A stretch of 18,724 nucleotides of DNA from Fidelibacterota bacterium (GTDB lineage: Bacteria; Marinisomatota; Marinisomatia; Marinisomatales; UBA1611). Under the pieces are notes generated by a model. The model was not told the DNA's origin, did no database searches, and saw only the letters and a list, made by a program, of their open reading frames with translations. A program made the translations under genes and the position numbers. Below, piece by piece: positions 5,776 through 13,019 of the stretch (position 1 is the stretch's first letter; every line of letters begins with the position of its first letter). The DNA lies in the NCBI GenBank assembly GCA_002718285.1, contig PBAR01000018.1, positions 36,406 through 55,129 of the forward strand, in the 5' to 3' direction.

Positions 5776-8367
5776 ATGAAAGCAATAGAAATTAGACAGT
5801 CGTTTATTGACTTTTTTCAAGATAAGGGTCACCAGGTTGTTCGAAGTGCTCCTGTAGTTCCCTTGGATGATCCTACTTTACTTTTTACGAATGCTGGTAT
5901 GAATCAGTTTAAACCGATATTTTTAGGTCAAGACAAACCAGAAGGAATTCGTGCTGTTAATAGTCAGAAATGTATTCGTGTATCTGGGAAGCATAATGAT
6001 CTGGAAGAAGTTGGAGTAGATAATTTCCATCATACCTTTTTTGAAATGTTGGGTAACTGGTCTTTTGGAGATTATTATAAAAAAGAAGCTATTTCATGGG
6101 CATGGGAACTTTTTACGGATATTTGGAAGTTAGATAAAGATCGTCTCTGGGCAACTGTTTATGAAAAAGATGAAGAAGCTTTTTTTCTTTGGACTGATAT
6201 GACTGATATTGCACCAGAAAGAGTGTTGAAATGTGGCAAAGAAGATAATTTCTGGGAAATGGGGGATACAGGCCCATGTGGACCTTGTTCAGAAATTCAT
6301 TATTTTGTAGGCGATAATATGAATGAACAAACGCCAGATGGTGTAAACTCTTCCGATCAATATTGGGAGCTTTGGAATCTAGTTTTTATCCAAAATAATA
6401 GAAAAAAAGATGGAACCCTTGAAGAATTACCTGAAAAACATGTAGATACTGGTGCTGGTCTTGAACGTATTGCTACAGTAATGCAAGGTAAGACCAGTAA
6501 TTACGAAACGGATTTATTTGAACCAATTATTCACGAACTGGGTTTAATCTCAAGTTATTCTGGAAAGGACAGTACTGTCGCACGTCAAGTGATTGCAGAT
6601 CACATAAGAATGCTTTGCTTTTCTATAGCAGACGGAGCTTTGCCTTCAAATGAAGGACGTGGGTACGTATTGCGTAGAATTTTGCGTAGAGCTGCAAGAT
6701 TTGGTCGTATACTGGGTTTGCAGGATCCATTCTTATACAAATTAGTTCCAACTGTTGGTGATATTATGGGAGCAACCTTTTCTGAAGTATTAGAAAAAAA
6801 ATCGCATATTGAAAAAGTGATCCAAGCCGAAGAAGTCGCTTTTAATCAAACTCTCGATCGTGGATTAAATCATTTTGAAAAAATTATATCAGTAGCAAGC
6901 GGAACAGAAATTGCAGGATCTGAGGCATTTAAATTATATGATACATATGGTTTCCCATTGGATCTCACACAGCTACTTGCAAAGGAACACGGATTCTCTG
7001 TTGATTCTCCTGGTTTTAAATCATCTATGGATCAACAGAAGGAACGTGCAAGGAATTCTGGGAAATTCATAGCGGACCATAAGACCATTGAATGGAAAGT
7101 AATATCTGAAGGGGAAGATTCTAAATTCTTAGGTTATGAAGTTCTTGCGTCTACTTCTCAAATTCGTAAATATGCTCAGAAAGAAAAAGATTGGATGGTT
7201 GTAATTAATAGAACTCCTTTTTATGCAGAGTCAGGAGGACAAGTAGGAGACACTGGAACTATCAAAGGAAATGGGATTGACCTAGTTGTAAAAGATGTGA
7301 AAAAAGACAACAATACCTTTATACATATCTGCTCAGGAATTTTTAATAACCTTAGAGTCAATGAAACTATCAATTGTTCCGTGGACAAGATTCGTAGAGA
7401 ATCAATTCGAAGGAATCACACTGCAACTCATTTGCTTCATAAAGCATTAAAGGAGGTACTGGGGGATCATGTGCAGCAGGCAGGGTCTCTTGTTCATCCA
7501 GATTATCTAAGGTTTGATCTGACGCATTATGAAAAAATATCCAAAAATCAACAATTAAAAATTGAAAATATTGTAAACCGACAAATATTAATAAATAAGA
7601 AATTAAAGGTTTTAGTTAAATCATACGATGAAGCAAAAAAAGATGGTGCTGAAGCATTATTTGGAGAGAAATACGATGATGAAGTTCGTGTAATACAGAT
7701 TGGAGAATTTTCTATGGAATTATGTGGAGGAACCCATGTGGAGAATACAGGTGATATAGGCTATTTTCATATCATAGAAGAGTCATCGCTTGCTTCAGGT
7801 ATCAGACGAATTGTAGCCGTAACAGGTTACGAATCTATTTCCAAAGTTCAAGCCAACAATTCAATTGTGGATGAACTAAAAAATTTACTTAATACTAATT
7901 CAGACCAATTACTAGATCGGGTAAAAAGATTGCTGTCGGAACGTAAATCAATGGAAAAAGAACTAAAAAATCGCCCATCGGATTCTGGTATTGATTTTTC
8001 TTATTTATTAGAGAAAATAGAAAATGTGAATGATTTTCAAATTATTGTAGAAAAAATAGAAACGAAAAGCATGGATGAATTGAAGCGTTTTGGAGATAAT
8101 ATACGAGGTAAATTGCAATCTGGGATTGGTGTAATTTTCATGGACGTTGATCGGAAATCTTCAGCTGTTATAGTTGTTTCAGATAATATTATAACACTTG
8201 GATATACTGCAAATGATTTAGCAAAATCTATTGGAGAAATTATGGGAGGTGGTGGAGGTGGAAAACCGCATCTAGCTACTGCTGGTGGTTCTGATAATGT
8301 GTCATTTGAAAAAGTTATGAAAAAAACTAAAAAAATGATTATAAATATTTTAACAGAACTAAAATAA
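5776..8367 (+). CDS. alaS: Alanine--tRNA ligase
   Basis: 863 residues, close to the usual ~875 for bacterial AlaRS. It charges tRNA-Ala with alanine using ATP in the cytoplasm. The order of parts is complete: class II catalytic core with motif 1 region (FFQDKGHQVVRSAPVVPLDDPT, residues ~13-34) and FTNAGMNQFKPIFLG; GPCGPCSEIHY at 166-176; a tRNA-recognition region with GRGYVLRRILRRAARFGR at ~294-311; and an editing domain with the zinc ligands His548 and His552 (HTATH) plus Cys650 and His654 (CGGTH), which hydrolyses Ser- or Gly-tRNA-Ala. The C-terminal DHHA1 domain has GGGGGGKPHLATAGG at 824-838. ATG at 5776 begins exactly where family members begin, 2 bases after the barrel gene and without a visible Shine-Dalgarno, which suggests translational coupling. 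The next gene follows after 1 base. Confidence 0.98.
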   Translation: MKAIEIRQSFIDFFQDKGHQVVRSAPVVPLDDPTLLFTNAGMNQFKPIFLGQDKPEGIRAVNSQKCIRVSGKHNDLEEVGVDNFHHTFFEMLGNWSFGDYYKKEAISWAWELFTDIWKLDKDRLWATVYEKDEEAFFLWTDMTDIAPERVLKCGKEDNFWEMGDTGPCGPCSEIHYFVGDNMNEQTPDGVNSSDQYWELWNLVFIQNNRKKDGTLEELPEKHVDTGAGLERIATVMQGKTSNYETDLFEPIIHELGLISSYSGKDSTVARQVIADHIRMLCFSIADGALPSNEGRGYVLRRILRRAARFGRILGLQDPFLYKLVPTVGDIMGATFSEVLEKKSHIEKVIQAEEVAFNQTLDRGLNHFEKIISVASGTEIAGSEAFKLYDTYGFPLDLTQLLAKEHGFSVDSPGFKSSMDQQKERARNSGKFIADHKTIEWKVISEGEDSKFLGYEVLASTSQIRKYAQKEKDWMVVINRTPFYAESGGQVGDTGTIKGNGIDLVVKDVKKDNNTFIHICSGIFNNLRVNETINCSVDKIRRESIRRNHTATHLLHKALKEVLGDHVQQAGSLVHPDYLRFDLTHYEKISKNQQLKIENIVNRQILINKKLKVLVKSYDEAKKDGAEALFGEKYDDEVRVIQIGEFSMELCGGTHVENTGDIGYFHIIEESSLASGIRRIVAVTGYESISKVQANNSIVDELKNLLNTNSDQLLDRVKRLLSERKSMEKELKNRPSDSGIDFSYLLEKIENVNDFQIIVEKIETKSMDELKRFGDNIRGKLQSGIGVIFMDVDRKSSAVIVVSDNIITLGYTANDLAKSIGEIMGGGGGGKPHLATAGGSDNVSFEKVMKKTKKMIINILTELK

Positions 8368-8368
8368 A

Positions 8369-8803
8369 ATGCAGTATCAATATATTAATAATTGTTATAT
8401 AGTGTATGTGGAAAAAGATGAGAAAATGGTTGAAACTTTGACTCGTTTTTGCAAGAAAAATAATATTTGGAATGCACAATTGTCTGGGATTGGAGCTGTA
8501 AAATCTGTGGATATAGGTGCTTACGATACTAATAAAAAAGAATATATCCGCCACAAATTACCAGAAGTTTGGGAGCTTGTAAATTGTCAGGGTAATGTAA
8601 TACTAAAAGATGAAGAACCTTTTATTCACGTCCATGTTACCCTATCTGATCATAATTTAAATACAAAGGGAGGACATTTATTTGAGTCTACTATAGCAGC
8701 AGTGGGTGAATTTTTTGTTCGAAAGTTAGACTCTCAAGTATCAAGAAAATTTGATATTGATATTGGTCTGCCATGCTTGTCACTGGAGAAAAAATTCAAG
8801 TAA
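8369..8803 (+). CDS. PPC/DUF296 domain protein
   Basis: 144 residues forming a single PPC (plant and prokaryote conserved, DUF296) domain: an N-terminal strand-helix unit with LTRFCKKNNIWNAQLSGIGA (residues 24-43), then VDIGAYDTNKKEY, the core VWELVNCQGNV, and the metal-site-like histidines in FIHVHVTLSD (His87, His89) with GGHLFEST (His103). In bacteria this fold stands alone and trimerises. It is often labelled a DNA-binding protein by analogy with plant AT-hook proteins, but it has no AT-hook here, so DNA binding is not supported by this sequence. The conserved His cluster suggests a bound metal or small ligand. ATG at 8369 follows the alaS stop by one base and ridA starts 4 bases after its own stop, so it sits inside the same transcript. 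Confidence 0.9.
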   Translation: MQYQYINNCYIVYVEKDEKMVETLTRFCKKNNIWNAQLSGIGAVKSVDIGAYDTNKKEYIRHKLPEVWELVNCQGNVILKDEEPFIHVHVTLSDHNLNTKGGHLFESTIAAVGEFFVRKLDSQVSRKFDIDIGLPCLSLEKKFK

Positions 8804-8807
8804 GTAT

Positions 8808-9194
8808 ATGAAAAAAATAATACATACAACTAAAGCTCCTTCTGCAATAGGTACTTATAATCAGGCAGTACAATCTAATGGCTTTATATTTACATCTGGG
8901 CAATTGGGTATTGACCCAGATAATGGTAAACTTGTTTCAGGAGGTATTGGGAGTGAGACCTTGCGCGCTTTGGAAAACATAGAGAGCATTTTAAAACAAG
9001 CAGGAGTTGATAAGATACACATTTTAAAATTAACAGTGTTCCTTACTGATTTAGATGGGTTTGATTATGTGAACGATTCCTTTAAAAAGTTTTTTGATGG
9101 ATCGGACTTCCCTGCTCGCTCAACTGTTGAAGTTTCTGCATTGCCAATGAGTGCAAAAGTTGAAATTGAATGTGTTGCTTATTTAATTGAATGA
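8808..9194 (+). CDS. ridA: RidA family reactive intermediate (2-aminoacrylate) deaminase
   Basis: 128 residues, the standard RidA/YjgF/UK114 length. It hydrolyses reactive enamine/imine intermediates such as 2-aminoacrylate, released by PLP enzymes, to keto acids and ammonia, working as a trimer in the cytoplasm. The family landmarks are present: APSAIGTYNQAV (residues 10-21, with Tyr17), FTSGQLGIDPDNG (28-40), VFLTDLDGF, and the catalytic Arg104 in FPARSTVEVSALPMSAKVEIE with Glu119. Homology begins at MKKIIHTTKAPSA, so ATG 8808 is the start; an in-frame GTG/ATT region upstream to 8751 only overlaps the DUF296 gene in another frame. Its stop overlaps the next gene's ATG (ATGA at 9191-9194). 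Confidence 0.96.
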   Translation: MKKIIHTTKAPSAIGTYNQAVQSNGFIFTSGQLGIDPDNGKLVSGGIGSETLRALENIESILKQAGVDKIHILKLTVFLTDLDGFDYVNDSFKKFFDGSDFPARSTVEVSALPMSAKVEIECVAYLIE

Positions 9195-9607
9195 TAATTA
9201 AACTTATTTTTTTAATAGTTTTTTCATTAGGATTTGTATTAGGGAAAAATACTGATACTACCATTTATAAAAAACCAAAAACAGCATTTTTCTTCTCTCT
9301 TGCGCCTGGATTTGGACAGCTATACAATGGTAAATGGTTGAAGGCAGTGATTTTCATAGGATTAGAAGGTGCTGCTGCTAAGGGATGGTTTGATAACTCC
9401 AATTATTATAATAATTTTGAAAGTGGCAATTATCAGCTTAGTCGGCAGCGATATCTAGAAAAGAGAAATAAATATGCTTGGTGGATGGGGTTTATTTATA
9501 TGTTTGGGATGTTGGATGCTGTTGTGGATGCGCACCTTGATCCTTTTGATGAAGTAATGAATACAAATATTGAAAATGATGAAGAGGAGGAAAGCTTAAA
9601 TGAATAA
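9191..9607 (+). CDS. DUF5683 domain membrane protein
   Basis: 138 residues. A hydrophobic N-terminus (LIFLIVFSLGFVLG, residues 5-18) acts as signal peptide or first membrane helix. The DUF5683 signature follows: KTAFFFSLAPGFGQLYNGKWLKA (30-52), where PGFGQLYNG is the hallmark, then a short hydrophobic stretch with FIGLEGAAA, a Tyr/Asn-rich segment and KYAWWMGFIYMFGMLDAVVDAHLDPFD (94-120). The C-terminus is strongly acidic (ENDEEEESLNE). The family is common in FCB bacteria; its function is unknown to me, and it is presumed to be in the envelope. It overlaps ridA by 4 bases and the symporter by 8 bases, and its acidic 3' codons double as the symporter's Shine-Dalgarno. Confidence 0.85.
   Translation: MIIKLIFLIVFSLGFVLGKNTDTTIYKKPKTAFFFSLAPGFGQLYNGKWLKAVIFIGLEGAAAKGWFDNSNYYNNFESGNYQLSRQRYLEKRNKYAWWMGFIYMFGMLDAVVDAHLDPFDEVMNTNIENDEEEESLNE
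9584..9590 (+). promoter_or_regulatory. Consensus Shine-Dalgarno (GAGGAGG) for the NSS symporter
   Basis: GAGGAGG lies 9 bases before ATG 9600 and inside the upstream gene's coding sequence, where it encodes Glu codons. It fixes the start of the symporter and is the only near-perfect ribosome site in the window; most other starts here have none. Confidence 0.75.
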
Positions 9608-10973
9608 TAGAGAGCAATGGGGTTCCAAACTCGGTTTTATATTTGCAGCTTCTGGGTCCGCTGTTGGCATAGGCAACATCTGGAAGTATCCTCATATGGC
9701 TGGTCAAAATGGTGGAGCTGCATTTACACTTGTATATCTTCTATGCATATTGGTGGTAGGCCTATCTATTGTAATTGCAGAATTCGTGATTGGAAGAAGA
9801 ACACAGCTAAGTCCTGTAGGTGCTTTTGAAGCATTGGCGCCGAAATCTTCCTGGAAGTGGGTGGGCTTCCTTGGTGTTGCTTCTGCTTTTGTAATTTTGT
9901 CTTTCTATGGAGTGGTTGGAGGATGGATTTTAAAATATATTATAGTTTCAATTACTGGTGGTTTCGATGTGTTAAAAGGGAATCCTGATGCTGCTGGGGA
10001 ATTCTTCAATAATTTTATTACTGGTACTTGGTCACCTATCCTATATCAAGTTATTTTTATGGTACTATGTATTTTTGTTATTGTTAATGGTGTAAAAGGA
10101 GGTATTGAAAGATGGTCAAAAATCATGATGCCTATTATAATTATTTTATTAGCTGTATTAGCTGCTCGAGGCATCACACTTGATGGAGGTTTGGAAGGGC
10201 TTTCTTTTCTATTCAAACCTCGCTTTCAGGATTTAACGTCATCTGCTATTGTTCTGGCTCTTGGCCATTCTTTTTTCACACTAAGTCTGGGTATGGGTAC
10301 TATGATAACTTATGGAAGCTATCTTGATCGGAACCAAAATCTATTAAATTCTGCTCTTTGGGTCATTGCTCTGGACACTGCAATTGCTATGCTTGCAGGC
10401 GTAGCAATTTTTACCACGGTATTTGCTCTTGGGGCTAATCCCGCAGAAGGCCCAGGACTAATTTTTGTAGTTTTACCCTCAGTATTTCCACAGATAGCAG
10501 TAGGTACGTTGTGGGGATCATTATTTTTTATTTTATTATTCATGGCTGCCTTGACTTCAGCAATTTCTATTTTAGAAGTTGTTACTGCATATTTCATTGA
10601 TCAAAAAAGATGGTCAAGAGCGAAGGCTACCATTCGGTTTGGAGCAGTAATAACTATTGTAGGCATATTTTGCTCGTTTTCACTGGGGAATAGCATCAAT
10701 TTGACATCCTTCATGGATATAACCTTTTTCGATTTTATGGATTATCTTTCTTCGAAGTATATGCTACCTATAGGTGGGATGTTGACAGCGATATTTGTAG
10801 TTTTTCAATGGGGTATTCCTAATTTTCTTGATGAATTTCAAAAAGGAGCAAAAGGGAAAAAAATTAATTCTAATATTGTTAGAGTACTACTTCTTATTTC
10901 TGCTCTGGTAGTAGGTTTTATTATATTAAATGAAATTATTGCTAAAATATCAGGTAAAGCTATTATAGGATAG
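9600..10973 (+). CDS. Neurotransmitter:sodium symporter (NSS/SNF) family transporter
   Basis: 457 residues, about 11-12 transmembrane helices, LeuT fold; imports an amino acid with Na+ across the inner membrane. TM1 has the sodium-site signature GSAVGIGNIWKYPHMAGQNGG (residues 19-39). TM6 has the unwound substrate segment FFTLSLGMGTMITYGSYL (225-242), and TM8 has AALTSAISILE (316-326), which forms the Na2 site. Asp259 in TM7 (VIALDTAIAMLAG) lies about where other bacterial members such as MhsT and Tyt1 place an Asp that removes the need for chloride, so it is probably chloride-independent. The substrate is not readable by eye; bacterial relatives take Tyr, Trp, Leu or other hydrophobic amino acids. 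It overlaps the DUF5683 gene by 8 bases, with a consensus Shine-Dalgarno, and the next gene starts 3 bases after the stop. Confidence 0.95.
   Translation: MNNREQWGSKLGFIFAASGSAVGIGNIWKYPHMAGQNGGAAFTLVYLLCILVVGLSIVIAEFVIGRRTQLSPVGAFEALAPKSSWKWVGFLGVASAFVILSFYGVVGGWILKYIIVSITGGFDVLKGNPDAAGEFFNNFITGTWSPILYQVIFMVLCIFVIVNGVKGGIERWSKIMMPIIIILLAVLAARGITLDGGLEGLSFLFKPRFQDLTSSAIVLALGHSFFTLSLGMGTMITYGSYLDRNQNLLNSALWVIALDTAIAMLAGVAIFTTVFALGANPAEGPGLIFVVLPSVFPQIAVGTLWGSLFFILLFMAALTSAISILEVVTAYFIDQKRWSRAKATIRFGAVITIVGIFCSFSLGNSINLTSFMDITFFDFMDYLSSKYMLPIGGMLTAIFVVFQWGIPNFLDEFQKGAKGKKINSNIVRVLLLISALVVGFIILNEIIAKISGKAIIG
10967..10970 (+). promoter_or_regulatory. Shine-Dalgarno (AGGA) for the polytopic membrane protein
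   Basis: AGGA sits 6 bases before ATG 10977, within the last codons of the symporter gene. It decides the start of the membrane protein and, with the site at 9584, is one of only two clear ribosome sites in the plus-strand run. Confidence 0.5.
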
Positions 10974-10976
10974 ATT

Positions 10977-11801
10977 ATGATTGTGGCACGCATTATTCCA
11001 AAAGATTCTAATCTATACGAAAGGGTTCGTCCTTATATAATTAAATTATCTGAATTTTTAGATAAATTTGCTATAATGCAATTATTTGCAATCTGGTCTC
11101 TAACTGTAGCAGGGACAGTAATAGCTTCTGGAATAAATGATCGCTTTATGTATTGGGATTGGTCATCTTGGAATGATGGTTTACTCAGATTAGCAATAAG
11201 TAGTATACTATTCATTTTTTTCATTCATCCTAAATCATTGTGGATTGCAGGATCAAAGAAGCTGAATGAAACAGATTTATTTCTTCATTGTATAATATCG
11301 CTTCTTTTTATTTTTATTGGTGCTATAGGATATGTCACTGATTGGAAAATATTCCTTTTTAACTTATTCCCTTATCTAATTGGATTTATTGCAGGACTCC
11401 TTGTTTTTCAATTTACCTTAGTCTTAGATGAAATAAATGGTGAGTGGGTTGCAAATTATTGGGAAAATAAATTAGTGTTTCTTAGTCTTTCTAGTATCCT
11501 ATTTGGAGTGGCTACATTATCTGGTATTTATTTTGATGATCCTTTATTAAGCACCGTTGCGATGGTGAATTTTCCATTTCCATTAGTTGCATTAATTTTC
11601 CCAAATCATGTAAGACATCTTCAGCGTGCTCGTTTTTATCCACTATTAATTTTTTCCTTATTTTTATCCGTTAGAGCTCCTTGGTTTTTAATTCCTCTGG
11701 CAACATTGTTTTATTTCATTAGGACAATTAATTATTTCCGATATGGAATAGTCTATCCTTCATTTGGAGTTGATTTCGACGAATCATCGCAATATGTATG
11801 A
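10977..11801 (+). CDS. Polytopic membrane protein of unknown function
   Basis: 274 residues; I do not recognise the family. About seven or eight hydrophobic helices can be seen, near residues 33-51, 69-90, 100-118, 124-147, 165-185, 190-208, 219-231 and 234-250, separated by short loops. The N-terminal 30 residues are amphipathic and charged (LYERVRPYIIKLSEFLDK), and the C-terminus ends in a soluble acidic stretch (DFDESSQ). No Asp-rich prenyltransferase motif, nucleotide-binding loop or transporter signature is apparent. The basic loop FPNHVRHLQRARFYP (208-222) may be a cytoplasmic conserved spot. AGGA at 10967-10970, 6 bases before ATG, supports the start. It follows the symporter by 3 bases and overlaps the flavoprotein reductase by 8 bases, so a role linked to one of these (transport partner, or lipid/isoprenoid membrane step) is possible but unproven. 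Confidence 0.75.
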   Translation: MIVARIIPKDSNLYERVRPYIIKLSEFLDKFAIMQLFAIWSLTVAGTVIASGINDRFMYWDWSSWNDGLLRLAISSILFIFFIHPKSLWIAGSKKLNETDLFLHCIISLLFIFIGAIGYVTDWKIFLFNLFPYLIGFIAGLLVFQFTLVLDEINGEWVANYWENKLVFLSLSSILFGVATLSGIYFDDPLLSTVAMVNFPFPLVALIFPNHVRHLQRARFYPLLIFSLFLSVRAPWFLIPLATLFYFIRTINYFRYGIVYPSFGVDFDESSQYV

Positions 11802-12087
11802 CATATTAATTGTTGGGGCAGGACCAGCTGGAAGCACCGCAGCACTATATGCTCACAAATACAATTTAAAAACCTTACTTATTGATAAAGCTAATTTCCC
11901 GAGGGATAAAGTCTGTGGGGATGCGTTATCGGGAAAAACTGTTCGAATGTTGAAAGAATTGGATCTCTTAGAACAGGTAGAAAATCTTGATGGTGCTATA
12001 ATTAACAGGATAACATTTGGTAGCCCAAATAATAAAATATTTGATGTATACCTTAGGGGTACAAAAAATAATCAGCAAATAAAGTAA
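11794..12087 (+). CDS. Geranylgeranyl reductase family FAD protein, N-terminal part cut by an in-frame stop
   Basis: The start is ATG 11794, where the FAD-binding Rossmann motif begins: YDILIVGAGPAGSTAALYA (residues 2-20, GxGxxG with GPAGS). An acidic second-strand end (LLIDKANFPRDK) and the CGDALSG motif (41-47), typical of geranylgeranyl reductase/flavin monooxygenase relatives, follow. Such enzymes reduce isoprenoid double bonds in lipids, quinones or chlorophyll side chains. The frame is stopped by TAA at 12085-12087 (codon 98), but the same frame resumes at 12088 with the expected family sequence (GFVIPRKVFDNFLF). A single-base change would repair it. Alone, this piece has only part of the FAD domain and should be inactive. 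It overlaps the preceding membrane-protein gene by 8 bases; an earlier in-frame start (11764) would intrude further and precede the conserved motif, so it is less likely. Confidence 0.85.
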   Translation: MYDILIVGAGPAGSTAALYAHKYNLKTLLIDKANFPRDKVCGDALSGKTVRMLKELDLLEQVENLDGAIINRITFGSPNNKIFDVYLRGTKNNQQIK

Positions 12088-12123
12088 GGGTTTGTTATTC
12101 CACGAAAAGTTTTTGACAATTTT

Positions 12124-13008
12124 TTGTTCAATAAAGCTGATGAGGTTACTGATACTAAGCAAGGGTTTACAGTACAGGATCTAATTTTTGAAAATGGTTA
12201 TGTTGTAGGTGTAAAAGGATTAAATGATAATGGAATTGAAGAAGAAATAAGAGCATCATTAGTTTTGGGCTGTGATGGTCCAGCATCAATTTTATCCAGG
12301 AAATTGGAAATGTATAAAATGGAAATGGATCATACTTCTATTGCTATAAGATGTTATTTTGAAGGAGTAAAAGGATTAACTGACCAGATTGAGCTGCATT
12401 ATGTGAAAGAACTTAATCCAGGATATTTTTGGTTATTTCCCGCGGGTAATGGGAAGGCAAATATTGGACTTGGTTTAAGTAAAAATAATGCAAAAAATCA
12501 AAAAAGAACTTTAAGACAGATTATGGATGAATTAATAAAGAATGAATATTTCAGTGATCGTTTTATAAATGCAAGAGCACTTGAAAAACCAGTAGGTTGG
12601 AATTTACCTCTTGGTAGTATTCACCGAAAAAATCATGGTAATGGATTTATGCTGTTGGGTGATGCTGCGGGCCTGGTTGATCCATTTACTGGTGAAGGTA
12701 TTGGTAATGCCATGGTTTCAGCAAAATATGCTATTGAGGTTGCTGCAAGATGCATAAAGAATGGTGATTATTCTGAATCAGAACTTTCCAATTATGATAA
12801 ACTCATATGGGATGAGCTTGGTGGCGAATTACGTACCAGCACTAAACTGCAGAGCTTAGCTCGTTCTAAATTTCTTCTGAACTTTGTTATTAATCGTGGA
12901 GAAAGAAATGAAAGCGTGAGAGAAATTATTTCTGGAATGTTAGCTAATGAGATTCCAAAAGATGATCTTTCTAATCCAATGTTTTATTTTAAAATTCTAT
13001 TTTCCTGA
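12124..13008 (+). CDS. Geranylgeranyl reductase family FAD protein, C-terminal part after the stop
   Basis: This is the continuation, in the same frame, of the flavoprotein that is stopped at 12085. Homologous sequence starts at 12088, and TTG 12124 is merely the first conventional start codon after the stop. It carries the rest of the enzyme: VLGCDGPASILSRKL, the strand-rich substrate domain with GYFWLFPAGNGKANIGLGLS, and the second FAD motif GDAAGLVDPFTGEGIGNAM (residues 289-307 of the joined protein), which binds the flavin ribityl and pyrophosphate. The joined protein would be 404 residues, a normal length for the family, and nothing else is damaged. The substrate cannot be deduced; in bacteria of this type candidates are menaquinone side chains or other isoprenoids. 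The exonuclease-helicase gene begins 11 bases after its stop. Confidence 0.8.
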   Translation: MFNKADEVTDTKQGFTVQDLIFENGYVVGVKGLNDNGIEEEIRASLVLGCDGPASILSRKLEMYKMEMDHTSIAIRCYFEGVKGLTDQIELHYVKELNPGYFWLFPAGNGKANIGLGLSKNNAKNQKRTLRQIMDELIKNEYFSDRFINARALEKPVGWNLPLGSIHRKNHGNGFMLLGDAAGLVDPFTGEGIGNAMVSAKYAIEVAARCIKNGDYSESELSNYDKLIWDELGGELRTSTKLQSLARSKFLLNFVINRGERNESVREIISGMLANEIPKDDLSNPMFYFKILFS

Positions 13009-13019
13009 TTGCTTAAAAG

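Noticed and set aside
8751..8807. Longer RidA start giving a 19-residue N-terminal extension
   Set aside because: The extension (MILILVCHACHWRKNSSKY) is the DUF296 gene read in another frame; family homology begins at ATG 8808.
10319..10597. Minus-strand ORF of 92 residues opposite the symporter
   Set aside because: Lies entirely inside a strongly conserved gene in another frame, low-complexity composition, no start signal; a shadow.
12085..12087. Reassignment of TAA to a sense codon
   Set aside because: TAA ends many intact genes here at their expected lengths (for example alaS, DUF296, hutH), so the code is standard.
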